Source: an uncultured Bacteroidales bacterium
Lineage (GTDB): Bacteria > Bacteroidota > Bacteroidia > Bacteroidales > Paludibacteraceae
Length of the DNA: 64,000 bases
NCBI GenBank assembly: GCA_900319105.1
Contig: ONND01000003.1
Coordinates: 124,001-188,000 of the forward strand
Direction of reading: 5' to 3'
Positions 1 to 8,106 of the stretch are shown piece by piece. Both the position numbers and the translations under genes were made by a program. The notes beneath the pieces are model-generated. The model did no database searches. It worked only from the letters and a program-made list of their open reading frames with translations, and was not told the DNA's origin. The stretch's first letter is position 1, and every line of letters starts with the position of its first letter.

Positions 1-1968
1 GTTGACCCGGGTGACGAGCCGGTTGCTGAGTGGGCTGAGATTACGTTTACCAAGGCTACTGCTGCCGGTGTTTTCAATGACACAGTATTCACTGTAGAAG
101 GCAGCGAGTTCTCGCTCAAGTGCGTGGATACAGACGGTAAACTCAAAACGACAGCTAACAACGCATCCTTCGGCACCGTAGAGGATCGTCACGATTATGC
201 GTTCCGTCTCCAGACAGGCGGTAAGTCTTCTTCCAAGAACAACATGGAGCTGAATATCCCGGCTGACGGTCAACTCCGTTTCGCTGTTCGTACTGCTACT
301 GCTTCTGACGAGACTCGTACGGTTGTCCTCGTTCAAGGCACAGATACTATCTACAACAAAGTTGCTGTGGATAAAGACACTGTTAAGGGTGCTTCCGATC
401 CGAGAATCTTCAACTTCGCATATGTAAATGTAAAAGCAGGTAAAGTAGCTGTTTCCTATCCGGTTAACGGCGTTAACTTCTACTCCTTTGCATTCAAGGC
501 TGATGTCGTTCCGCCGACACCTGAGCATACTTACACTGTTGCTGGTGCTCCAGCTACGCTCTTTGGTACCGCTTGGGCTCCGGCTAACGAAGCTAACGAC
601 ATGAAGCCGATCACCGGTTCTAAGTACCTCTATGCATGGGAAAAAGATTCCGTTGCACTCACTGCTGGTGACATTGAGTTCAAGGTTTGCGAGGATCACG
701 CTTGGACAAAAGCTTGGCCCGCACAGAACTACAAACTCAACATTGCCGAGGCTGGTCTCTACAAAGTATCTATCTTCTTCAATCCTGAGTTTGGTGATTC
801 TGCAGTTTATGCTATGGCTGAGAAGAAGGGCGAGGCTAAAGTGCTCCCGAATATCATTCTCCATGGTAACTTCACCGGCACTTGGGCTGACACCGATCCG
901 TTCGTAGCTGCTCAGGATTCGCTGACCGCTTCCCTGACGCTCGCTTTGGCTGCCGGTAACTATGAGTTCGGCTTCAAGTTCGATGGTACATGGAAAGCTA
1001 ATGGCGCTAACCTCACCCGTGAGGATAACACAGCTAACCTCTCTACCGGCGAGGGCAACATGCACATCACTGCTGACGTTCCGGGCAACTATGTATTTAC
1101 TTATACATATGAAACGCAAGGAGTAGTGGTTACTTATCCGGAACCGATCATCGTTCCTGACACGATCGATGTTACAATGAGTTCTCTCACCGCTCCGGGT
1201 TCACTGATTTGGGACGACGAAGTAACAACTGAAGGTTGGTGGCAGATCATGGGTGGTAATGACACCTGCGCATTCTCGCTCTCGAATGGTAACCAAATTA
1301 CTACAGCTGCCGGTACCTACACCGTTGATGATCTCGACGCTAAGTACTCCTATTTAACCATAGTGAAAGCTAACGATACCATCGAAGTCGCTTTCGTTGA
1401 CGGTTCTATTACTGTTGCTGTTGACGAGGTTGGCGTAGTAACTGTTGTAGGCGCACTCCTCGGCAATGATGGTAACGTATATAAGTTCAACCTCACTTAT
1501 GTTGAACCGAAGGCTGAGACGACGGTTAACGTAAACATTGCTGAAGGTAAGATGAATGACGTATATGCAGGCTATGGCCTGTACGGCGTTTATGGTACGG
1601 ACACAACGGCTAACGTATTTGTTCAACTCGCTATCTGGGCAGAGGATGGCTTCCAGGGTAACTTCACGGAGAAGGATCTGGACTTCAAGTATGTGGGTTC
1701 TGGTATCGTAGAGGGTCTGACAGCCCCGAAGATCTACACAGCTGCTATCACGGTTACTCCGGGCAACCTCGAGGGTGAGTATAGCATCACCGCTGATCTC
1801 CTCTGCTACAACAATACCTTGTACAAGGTTACAATGACCATCAGCGCTGCTCAAGGTATCGACGCTGTTGAGGCGGCTACAAAGGCTATCAAGTCTCTCC
1901 AAAACGGTATCCTTACCATTGAGAAGGCCGGCAAGACCTACAATGTTAACGGTACTCTGATTCGTTAA
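1..1968 (+). CDS. Secreted multidomain surface protein, 5' end outside window
   Basis: The frame is open from base 1, so this is the 3' part (at least 655 residues) of a larger gene; the GTG at 124 is only the first start codon in the window. Around residues 280-390 is a beta-sandwich module (HGNFTGTWADTDPF, later NYEFGFKFDGTWKANG) that resembles the SusE/F or CBM-like starch-binding modules of Bacteroidetes and recurs in the gene at 4267. The C-terminal half has paired WWQI and IWAEDGF modules that are also present in the gene at 2328. The last ~30 residues (NGILTIEKAGKTYNVNG, then TLIR) form the C-terminal motif shared by six proteins here, probably a secretion signal of type IX kind (inference). 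It is followed by a terminator-promoter module. The function is probably cell-surface glycan or protein binding; no catalytic motif was seen. Confidence 0.8.
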   Translation, partial: VDPGDEPVAEWAEITFTKATAAGVFNDTVFTVEGSEFSLKCVDTDGKLKTTANNASFGTVEDRHDYAFRLQTGGKSSSKNNMELNIPADGQLRFAVRTATASDETRTVVLVQGTDTIYNKVAVDKDTVKGASDPRIFNFAYVNVKAGKVAVSYPVNGVNFYSFAFKADVVPPTPEHTYTVAGAPATLFGTAWAPANEANDMKPITGSKYLYAWEKDSVALTAGDIEFKVCEDHAWTKAWPAQNYKLNIAEAGLYKVSIFFNPEFGDSAVYAMAEKKGEAKVLPNIILHGNFTGTWADTDPFVAAQDSLTASLTLALAAGNYEFGFKFDGTWKANGANLTREDNTANLSTGEGNMHITADVPGNYVFTYTYETQGVVVTYPEPIIVPDTIDVTMSSLTAPGSLIWDDEVTTEGWWQIMGGNDTCAFSLSNGNQITTAAGTYTVDDLDAKYSYLTIVKANDTIEVAFVDGSITVAVDEVGVVTVVGALLGNDGNVYKFNLTYVEPKAETTVNVNIAEGKMNDVYAGYGLYGVYGTDTTANVFVQLAIWAEDGFQGNFTEKDLDFKYVGSGIVEGLTAPKIYTAAITVTPGNLEGEYSITADLLCYNNTLYKVTMTISAAQGIDAVEAATKAIKSLQNGILTIEKAGKTYNVNGTLIR

Positions 1969-1983
1969 TCCAACGAATTTTAT

Positions 1984-2024
1984 AAAAAAAATGGCATGCG
2001 CACTTGCGCGTGTCATTTTTTTTT
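1984..2024 (+). terminator. Intrinsic terminator (copy 1 of a repeated terminator-promoter module)
   Basis: The hairpin ATGGCATGCGC-ACTT-GCGCGTGTCAT (1991-2016) is followed by a run of nine T and preceded by seven A, just after the TAA at 1968. Near-identical hairpins occur at 3852 and 4133. Confidence 0.85.
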
Positions 2025-2034
2025 ACTACCTTTG
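2004..2034 (+). promoter_or_regulatory. Bacteroidetes-type promoter overlapping the terminator
   Basis: The -33 box TTG (2004-2006) lies in the terminator hairpin and the -7 box TACCTTTG is at 2027-2034, with 20 nt between them. It would start a transcript with a ~290-nt leader containing element B1 before the gene at 2328. Confidence 0.7.
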
Positions 2035-2056
2035 CACCCGATTTTGAAAAAGATCC

Positions 2057-2234
2057 ACCACCCGCATGGATTTTCGGTATTTTTGTAAGCAAAGCGCATT
2101 TTTGTAAGGCGGGCGGGCAACTCTTGAGTTGGACGTAATGGTTAGCGGGTATTGGGCTCTGGGAGCTTGCTCACGAGGAACCAATAGACGATAAACATTA
2201 GACCGCCAGGTCGTACCGCCGCGTTTTTGATTTA
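2057..2234 (+). repeat. Structured intergenic element B, copy 1
   Basis: It starts with the box CCCGCATGGATTTT, then TATTTTTGTAAGC, shared with copies at 17531 and 48309. GGCGG near 2109 can pair with CCGCC near 2217. An inner stem ATTGG/CCAAT closes a core CTGGGAGCTTGCTCAC, also found in B3 and in elements A1 and A2. It could be a structured RNA (here it would lie in the leader of the gene at 2328) or a palindromic mobile repeat. No coding potential was seen. Confidence 0.6.
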
Positions 2235-2239
2235 CTAAA

Positions 2240-2288
2240 ACACACCATACACCGTACACCGTACACCATACACTGTACCCCGTACACT
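2240..2288. repeat. TACACCG tandem tract
   Basis: About six imperfect 7-8 bp units (TACACCG, TACACCA) are followed at 2286-2302 by TTTATTTATGTTTAT. The same pairing of tract and motif occurs at 3922-3948 and 48850-48912. Confidence 0.75.
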
Positions 2289-2327
2289 TTATTTATGTTT
2301 ATGTTCTCAATCAAATAATTAACGCTT

Positions 2328-3836
2328 ATGAAGAAAATTTTCTCCCTTCTCGCTGCTCTGCTTCTCGCAGGTAGCATCATGGCAGGTGAACTGGTCTTCA
2401 CCGCCGCTGATTTCTCCGGTAAAGGCGCTGCATCCCCGGGTGCCGCTATGGAAGTGACCAAACAGGGCGTTACTGTCGCGGTCAATCTTGGCCTCGGTTC
2501 CGGTACCGACATCCGCGTTTTTGCCGGAAGTACGCTTACCGTAACCGCAGACGTGAATATCCTGAAAATCACGCCGGAGTTCGCGCCGAACAACAAAATG
2601 ACGTTTGATCCCGCGCAACCCAATGCTACTTCCTGGAGCATAAATGCCACCAAGCAGATACGTCTGTCTAAACTGACGGTTGAGGTGGACAAAGAGGTAA
2701 CGCCAGAGGCGGATCCCGTGAACCTGGGCACTAAAACCATCGCTGAGTTTATCGATCTCGCCAACACCAAGGACACCTGCGTCATCACCGGCAAGGTGTC
2801 GGGAGTCAAGAGCGCTACGGAGACCTTTGCTAATTTCTACCTCAATGATGGAAATAAGAAGGTCAAAATCTATGGCCTCAAGGATGCGAATGGCAACCAG
2901 GCGAACTTCTCGGAGTTTGGTATCGCTAACGGAGACTCGCTAACCGTCAAAGCTGTTTATACGCTCTATCAGGGAGAACCCGAGGCAGCGTATCCTCATT
3001 TCGTCTCCCTCAAGAAAGCCCCTATTGAACCGGCGGACACCGTTTCCATTGAAATCACCACCGGCGTGGTGCTCTTAGATGAGGTTCAGTCGGCTAACTG
3101 GTGGCAGATAATCGCTCAAAACGATAAGTACAGCGTATATATCTGCAGCGATGAAACAGCTACCGCTGTGGCGGGTACCTATACCATGGCAAATCTGGAT
3201 CCGGACTACACCGGGCTGGATATCTATTCTGGTACCGATACCACCAGCGTCTCCTTCGTTTCCGGATCGGTGGTAGTAACCCAAGATGCCGCTACCGGTA
3301 ACGTAGAGGCAGTCGGTTCGTTCTTTGGTGACGACGGTAATCTCTATCAGATCCGCTTGCTCTTCGTGCAACCGAAAGCAGATACAACGGTTCAGGTAAC
3401 GATCGCGGATGCAGAGTTGGATGATACCTACCTCGATTATGGCGTCTTCGCGGTCGCCGGTTGCAATGCAGAAAACACGGCGTGTGTACAACTCGCTATG
3501 TGGATGTCGGAAGAGGCGGAATCCATCGCAGGACATTACACCGAGGCGAATCTGGATTATAGTATCTTTGGTACCTTTATCGATGATGGAGAAGATCAGG
3601 AAATCTATACCGCTTCCATTGACGTAATTGCCAATAATGACGGTTCTTATACTGTCAATGCAAATGTCCTTTGCTATAACAACACCCTCTATCAGATTCA
3701 GATGACGGTGCCTGTAGCGCAAGGCATCGACGCTGTTGAGGCGGCTACCAATGCTTTCAAGTCTCTCCAAAACGGCATCCTTACCATTGAGAAGGCCGGC
3801 AAGACCTACAATGTTAACGGTACTCTGATTCGTTAA
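2328..3836 (+). CDS. Secreted OB-fold/beta-sandwich surface protein
   Basis: 502 residues. The signal peptide MKKIFSLLAALLLAGSIMAG is close to that of the next gene. Residues ~130-225 (TKDTCVITGKVSG, NFYLNDGNKKVKIYGL) look like an OB-fold domain of the kind common in Bacteroidales surface proteins. Residues ~245-470 hold two modules (WWQIIAQND and LDYGVFAV regions) homologous to the C-terminal half of the upstream partial gene. The final ~30 residues are nearly identical to that gene's C terminus (NGILTIEKAGKTYNVNG), at DNA level too, so the two are tandem paralogues sharing a recent duplication or gene conversion. It is preceded by its own promoter and element B1 and followed by a second copy of the terminator. 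No enzyme motif was seen; a surface binding protein is likely. Confidence 0.85.
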   Translation: MKKIFSLLAALLLAGSIMAGELVFTAADFSGKGAASPGAAMEVTKQGVTVAVNLGLGSGTDIRVFAGSTLTVTADVNILKITPEFAPNNKMTFDPAQPNATSWSINATKQIRLSKLTVEVDKEVTPEADPVNLGTKTIAEFIDLANTKDTCVITGKVSGVKSATETFANFYLNDGNKKVKIYGLKDANGNQANFSEFGIANGDSLTVKAVYTLYQGEPEAAYPHFVSLKKAPIEPADTVSIEITTGVVLLDEVQSANWWQIIAQNDKYSVYICSDETATAVAGTYTMANLDPDYTGLDIYSGTDTTSVSFVSGSVVVTQDAATGNVEAVGSFFGDDGNLYQIRLLFVQPKADTTVQVTIADAELDDTYLDYGVFAVAGCNAENTACVQLAMWMSEEAESIAGHYTEANLDYSIFGTFIDDGEDQEIYTASIDVIANNDGSYTVNANVLCYNNTLYQIQMTVPVAQGIDAVEAATNAFKSLQNGILTIEKAGKTYNVNGTLIR

Positions 3837-3851
3837 TAACACGAATTTTAT

Positions 3852-3891
3852 AAAAAAAATGGCATGCGCACTTGCGCGTGTCATTTTTTTT
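3852..3891 (+). terminator. Intrinsic terminator (module copy 2)
   Basis: The same hairpin as at 1984 (ATGGCATGCGC pairing with GCGCGTGTCAT) is followed by eight T, directly after the TAA of the gene at 2328. Confidence 0.85.
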
Positions 3892-3901
3892 ACCACCTTT
3901 G
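3872..3901 (+). promoter_or_regulatory. Weak or decayed promoter upstream of element A1
   Basis: TTG at 3872-3874, then 19 nt, then CACCTTTG (3894-3901), one mismatch from TAnnTTTG. It is the equivalent of the promoters at 2004 and 4153. With the terminator at 4133 it would make element A1 a separate transcription unit. Confidence 0.4.
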
Positions 3902-3933
3902 CACTCGATTTTGAAAGAATGTACACCGTACAC

Positions 3934-4090
3934 TTTATTTATGTTTATTGCTTTTGAAGGCTTTTACTCGTCAGAGTGCGGAGTTTGGTGATTGAAGCCA
4001 TCTGGGAGTTTACTCACAAGTGGGTTTTAAGCACCAAGGTACGCATAGAGCGAAGCTCAAAAGCATTCAAAAGTGTTTATCTATGTTTAT
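3934..4090 (+). repeat. Structured intergenic element A, copy 1
   Basis: The outer arms CTTTTGAAGGCTTTT (3951-3965) and AAAAGCATTCAAAAG (4059-4073) pair with one mismatch. A second stem TTGGTG/CACCAA and an apical core CATCTGGGAGTTTACTCAC lie inside. The motif TTTATTTATGTTTAT on the left and TTTATCTATGTTTAT on the right flank it as direct repeats. Copies are at 36601 and, diverged, 48898. It lies between two terminator-promoter modules and contains no ORF. Confidence 0.65.
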
Positions 4091-4132
4091 ATTCTTAATT
4101 TGTTTATATTCTTAATTAAATAAAAAAAATGT

Positions 4133-4173
4133 AAAAAAAATGACACGACTTCTTGCGCGTGTCATTTTTTTTT
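4133..4173 (+). terminator. Intrinsic terminator (module copy 3)
   Basis: The hairpin ATGACACG (4140-4147) and CGTGTCAT (4158-4165) is preceded by eight A and followed by nine T. It would end a transcript from element A1. Confidence 0.75.
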
Positions 4174-4183
4174 ACTACCTTTG
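4153..4183 (+). promoter_or_regulatory. Promoter for the gene at 4267
   Basis: TTG at 4153-4155, 20 nt, TACCTTTG at 4176-4183. The -33 box lies in the terminator hairpin, as in copies 1 and 2. Confidence 0.75.
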
Positions 4184-4266
4184 CACCCGAATTTGTGAAA
4201 AATAGTATCGGCCAAACTTGGACGATCAACTATATAACTAACATTATTAACTAAAATCAAAGTATC

Positions 4267-7200
4267 ATGAGAAAGATTTTTTCTTTTTTGACTGCAATTC
4301 TGTTTGCAGGCTCCATGATGGCAGAGGTCGGAGAGGTATTCTATACCTTTGTTCCGCAAAAGCCTAAGGGAGCCATTTCGGACTACACCAAAACAGGCGA
4401 CCAGACCATCGATGACATGACTTGGACTGTACCGGGCAACCAGTATGGAACAGGAGAGCTTCGTCTCGGTGGCAAATCTCTCGATGCAGTAGATCGTACC
4501 ATTACCGGTAAAACCGCAATGGGCGATGCTATTTCGCAAATCGTTATTACTCACGCAGGAGTAACTGCGGATAAGTTGCAACTGAATTCTGTTAAAGTAA
4601 CAGTTGCTTCGGACGCTGCTTTCTCTGCGGATGTGGAGACCGTAACGCTTGCTTCCGGCACGGATTTTACCATTGCCAAAAACACAAGCGGTACGATTAC
4701 GTTAACCCCGGCAAATGACTTTTGGGCAAAAGATTCGTATTATAAGTTTGATTTCAATATTACAAATCCCAATAGTACCAACTATGCTTGGGTGTTAAAT
4801 AAGATTGAGTTCTATTCCTATGCAGCAGGCGGCGAAACTCCTTCTACTACCAAAACCATCTATTGCAAGAACGAGCAAGCTTGGTGGCTCGCTGATGGCG
4901 CTACAGTAGGCGTATACGCTTTTGCTGATGGCGATGTGAAAAATGCAGCTTGGCCGGGCGTTCGTATGACCGCAGTTGAAGGCGAAACCAATCTCTGGAA
5001 AGCAGACATCGATACCGCGAAGTATGAGAAAATCATCTTTGTGCGCGTGAACGGTACCGGCGACATCGCAGACTGGGGCGCTCAGACCGAAGACTTGGCT
5101 GTTCCCGCAGACAAAGATCTCTACACCATTACTTCTACTTCTGCTCAATGGAGCGGCGAGGGTAACAAAGTTACCGGCACTTGGTCCGTTTATAAAGCAG
5201 GCGACGATCCTGTTGTAGATGAACCCGCTGTAATCAAGCTCCACGGTAACTTCACCGGCGACTGGGCTAATACCGCTGCTTTCACCCTCTCTGAGGACAA
5301 GAAAACCGCTACTCTCAAACTGACCCTCAATAAGGGCAACTATGAGTTCGGTATGCGTATCGGCGCTGACGACAACTGGACTTCCAACGGCGTGGCATTC
5401 ACCCGTGAAAACAAATCGGCTGCTGTTGCTGCTGGCACAGGCAACCTCACGTTAGCAGCTGACACCAAGGGTGACTATACCTTCACTTGGACCTATGCTA
5501 CCAACACCCTCGCAATCGAATTCCCCGAGTACGTTGAGACCCTGCCGGTAATGCAGATTGCTGGTGCTTGGGATGTAAAAGACGAGGCATGGGTTAAGAA
5601 CGATATGACCGCCGCCGAGGACAAGAAAACAGCTTCTTACGAAGTAGAGCTGAAGGCGGGCGACTATGAGTTCAAAGTTATCAAAGATGGTGCTTGGCTG
5701 ACCAAGGCAAATGAGGGTAACGCTTACGGTCTGCATCGCGAGTGGACTGGTGTAGCCAATGTAAAAGACGAGGCTACCGAGAACCTAAAACTCACGGCTG
5801 ATGTAGATGGCAAATATACCTTCGTTTGGACCTTCGCTAACGACTCCCTCGGTGTCATCTTCCCCGAGAAACCGGCAGAGCTGCAAGCAGTTAGTGCTGC
5901 TACTGCTTGGGACTTCTCCAAGATCACTGCCAATACCGGAAATGCACTCTATAACAAAGAAGGTATTCAACTGACCGATGAATCAACGCCGAGCAAGAAT
6001 GACGAAATGGTCTATGCGAATTACTCTGCTGACTTCATGACTTTCGCTGAGGGCTTTGATGCAGCTACTATGGCGTTCAAGGGTGAGTATCCAATCCGCA
6101 AGAATCAGTACTGCCAGGCTGGTACACTCCATTTCAAGACCACTGTTGCCGGTACGATTACCGTTAAGTTCTCCGATACCGGTTCGTCCGCAAGCGCAAC
6201 TGCTGTTAAGCGCTACCTCGTTGTAAACGGCGAGCAGACAGAGTACTGGACCTCTCGCGAGAACAATGGTGAGGAGCCATACGAGGCTCGACTCAATGTA
6301 ACTTCCGGCGAGATTGCAGTTCCTGCTGGAGATGTAACCATCACCGGTTCGTCCGCAATCGTTGTGTATAATGTTACCTTCACTCCGAAGGTAGAGGAGC
6401 CGGCTAAGTTCTATATTACCGGTGACTCCGCGCTCGTTACTGACGCAGGTTTCGCAGGCAAGGCTTGGAGTGCTGATGCTATTAAGTCTGAGACAGATAC
6501 CTTTACTCTCAACCTCAAGGCTAATCAGGATTATGTTCTCAAAGTCGTTGTTGGCGAGAATTGGCTCGGTTATGACAAACTGACTGAGAAAACAGAGGGC
6601 CTGAAGGATCTGGATGGCGACAACCATAACATCGGTTTCAAACTGACCGAAGCTGGTGCTGTTAAGGTGATCTACATCGCAGGTGAGACACCGATCTTCA
6701 AACTCATCGGTAACTTCTACGTAGATCCGACGCCGGTTGTTCCGACGGCTGCTGTTACAGGTGACATGACAGAGTGGGGTGAGCCTATTCCGTTTGAACT
6801 CTCTGAGGATAGTACGTTTGCTACGCTCTACAACGACAATATCAAGAAAGGTACCTATGCCTTCAAGATGATTATCAATGGTAATTGGCGTTCGAACGGC
6901 TATGAGTTCCATCGTGGCTTCCCGGGTTGTGCAGGTATTACCGGCAATACGGAGGCAAACATGACTGTTGTAATCGACGTAGAGGGTGCTTATACCTTCA
7001 AATGGTACTTCGCTAACGACTCACTGGCTATCATTTATCCTGAGAAACCCGAACCTGCATTCAAGGACGGCTTCTATCTCGTGGGCAAGTTCGGTGGCGT
7101 GGACGCTTGGAATATCGACAAAAACAAGATCTTCACCTCTAATCCTTCCGCTGAAGGCGAATACATGCTGGAGAACGTAACGCTCGCTGCTGGCGACTCG

Positions 7201-7488
7201 CTCAAGGTCGTTTGGGTAGAGAACGATGAAATCAAGACTTGGTATCCGGAAGGCGCTAACTACGGCGTTGACACCAACCATGCCGGCGTGAAGACCATTT
7301 ACTTCCGCGCTGACGGACTAGGTGGCGAAGGCTGGTTCGCAGGCTGCATCTATATCGCGCCGAATGAGCCGACCGCTATCACCAATGTCAATGCCGATGC
7401 TAAGGCTGTTAAGAGCCTGAAGAACGGCATCCTCATGATCGAGAAAGACGGTAAGGTTTACAACGTGATCGGTCTTCAGATCCGTTAA
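4267..7488 (+). CDS. Secreted protein with repeated starch-binding-like modules
   Basis: 1073 residues. The signal peptide MRKIFSFLTAILFAGSMMA is followed by an array of beta-sandwich modules. At least four share a pattern (IKLHGNFTGDWANT, MQIAGAWDVKDEAW, AVTGDMTEWGEPIPF, FYLVGKFGGVDAWN), each followed by a GNYEFGMRI or GDYEFKVI strand and a YTFxWxFANDSL strand ending near FPEKP. This resembles SusE/SusF or CBM-type glycan-binding modules (recognised by eye only). A segment near residues 195-315 (WWLADGATVGVYAF) resembles starch-binding 'CBM26-like' modules. The C terminus (NGILMIEKDGKVYNVIG then LQIR) is the motif shared with the two upstream genes. Likely role: cell-surface or secreted glycan binding. 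It is transcribed alone, from the promoter at 4153 to the terminator at 7525. Confidence 0.85.
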   Translation: MRKIFSFLTAILFAGSMMAEVGEVFYTFVPQKPKGAISDYTKTGDQTIDDMTWTVPGNQYGTGELRLGGKSLDAVDRTITGKTAMGDAISQIVITHAGVTADKLQLNSVKVTVASDAAFSADVETVTLASGTDFTIAKNTSGTITLTPANDFWAKDSYYKFDFNITNPNSTNYAWVLNKIEFYSYAAGGETPSTTKTIYCKNEQAWWLADGATVGVYAFADGDVKNAAWPGVRMTAVEGETNLWKADIDTAKYEKIIFVRVNGTGDIADWGAQTEDLAVPADKDLYTITSTSAQWSGEGNKVTGTWSVYKAGDDPVVDEPAVIKLHGNFTGDWANTAAFTLSEDKKTATLKLTLNKGNYEFGMRIGADDNWTSNGVAFTRENKSAAVAAGTGNLTLAADTKGDYTFTWTYATNTLAIEFPEYVETLPVMQIAGAWDVKDEAWVKNDMTAAEDKKTASYEVELKAGDYEFKVIKDGAWLTKANEGNAYGLHREWTGVANVKDEATENLKLTADVDGKYTFVWTFANDSLGVIFPEKPAELQAVSAATAWDFSKITANTGNALYNKEGIQLTDESTPSKNDEMVYANYSADFMTFAEGFDAATMAFKGEYPIRKNQYCQAGTLHFKTTVAGTITVKFSDTGSSASATAVKRYLVVNGEQTEYWTSRENNGEEPYEARLNVTSGEIAVPAGDVTITGSSAIVVYNVTFTPKVEEPAKFYITGDSALVTDAGFAGKAWSADAIKSETDTFTLNLKANQDYVLKVVVGENWLGYDKLTEKTEGLKDLDGDNHNIGFKLTEAGAVKVIYIAGETPIFKLIGNFYVDPTPVVPTAAVTGDMTEWGEPIPFELSEDSTFATLYNDNIKKGTYAFKMIINGNWRSNGYEFHRGFPGCAGITGNTEANMTVVIDVEGAYTFKWYFANDSLAIIYPEKPEPAFKDGFYLVGKFGGVDAWNIDKNKIFTSNPSAEGEYMLENVTLAAGDSLKVVWVENDEIKTWYPEGANYGVDTNHAGVKTIYFRADGLGGEGWFAGCIYIAPNEPTAITNVNADAKAVKSLKNGILMIEKDGKVYNVIGLQIR

Positions 7489-7524
7489 CCGATTCTTGCA
7501 CTGACCATCATTGGTCAATGCCAC

Positions 7525-7562
7525 AAGAGAGAGATTTTCCCAACCGAAAATCTCTCTTTTTT
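7525..7562 (+). terminator. Intrinsic terminator
   Basis: AAGAGAGAGATTTTC (7525-7539) pairs with GAAAATCTCTCTT (from 7546), followed by a T run. It ends the gene at 4267. Confidence 0.9.
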
Positions 7563-7611
7563 GCGCATTTTACGTAAAAATGTAAAAAATTATACTTTTC
7601 TTGTAGAAAAA

Positions 7612-7643
7612 TTTGCATGTTCGGAATAAATGTTGTAATTTTG
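7612..7643 (+). promoter_or_regulatory. Promoter for the 119-aa/four-helix/giant operon
   Basis: TTTG at 7612-7615 and TAATTTTG at 7636-7643, with 20 nt between TTG and TA. It starts about 20 nt before the ATG at 7665. Confidence 0.75.
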
Positions 7644-7664
7644 TAGCGCATAATAGATTAAGCC

Positions 7665-8024
7665 ATGAAACGCACAATATTATATTTCTTACTCACCATA
7701 GGTTGTTCCTATGCGCACGCTATATCGCCGAACAGGTATGAAATGCCGGCGATACAGAATTTCCAGAGTCAGCAGATCATGACAAGCAGCACCGGATATC
7801 GTGGTGTTGTCTATACGCCGTTCACCTCTTCCCTACCCTCAGAGTTGAACTCAACCGGCGCAGGCAGTGAGACGTCCAACCGCCCTCATGGTCACGTCCG
7901 GACCTTTATCGGCGGTAGTGAGACCGGTCAAGGTCCGTCCCCCATCGGCGAGCCCTGGATCCTAACCCTCTTCGCCGCAGCCTTCGCCGGAGTAGTAGCC
8001 ATTAGGAAAACTAAGAAATCATAG
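7665..8024 (+). CDS. Small secreted protein with C-terminal hydrophobic tail
   Basis: 119 residues, no recognised domain. The N-terminal signal peptide (MKRTILYFLLTIGCSYAHA) is followed by a Ser/Thr/Gly-rich middle. The C terminus is tripartite: a PIGEPW motif (~residues 92-97), a hydrophobic stretch LTLFAAAFAGVVAI, and a basic end RKTKKS. This layout resembles sorting tails of the PEP-CTERM/sortase kind, although no such family was identified. It is the first gene of a probable operon with the four-helix-bundle gene and the 2177-aa surface protein. Its stop codon (TCA TAG) is the first unit of the downstream 10-bp tandem array. Confidence 0.7.
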   Translation: MKRTILYFLLTIGCSYAHAISPNRYEMPAIQNFQSQQIMTSSTGYRGVVYTPFTSSLPSELNSTGAGSETSNRPHGHVRTFIGGSETGQGPSPIGEPWILTLFAAAFAGVVAIRKTKKS

Positions 8025-8084
8025 GTCTACCTAGGACTACCTAGGTCAACATAGGTCAACATAGGACTACCTATAACAACCCCA
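8022..8084. repeat. 10-bp tandem array upstream of the four-helix gene
   Basis: Five to six units of a 10-mer (GTCTACCTAG, GACTACCTAG, GTCAACATAG) start at the stop codon of the 119-aa gene. A related larger array follows the next gene. Confidence 0.85.
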
Positions 8085-8106
8085 AAACTCTAAAACACCA
8101 ACTACC

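Noticed and set aside
2198-2809. Minus-strand ORF with YGVRCMVYG-type repeats
   Set aside because: Translation of the TACACC tract and of the antisense strand of a secreted-protein gene.
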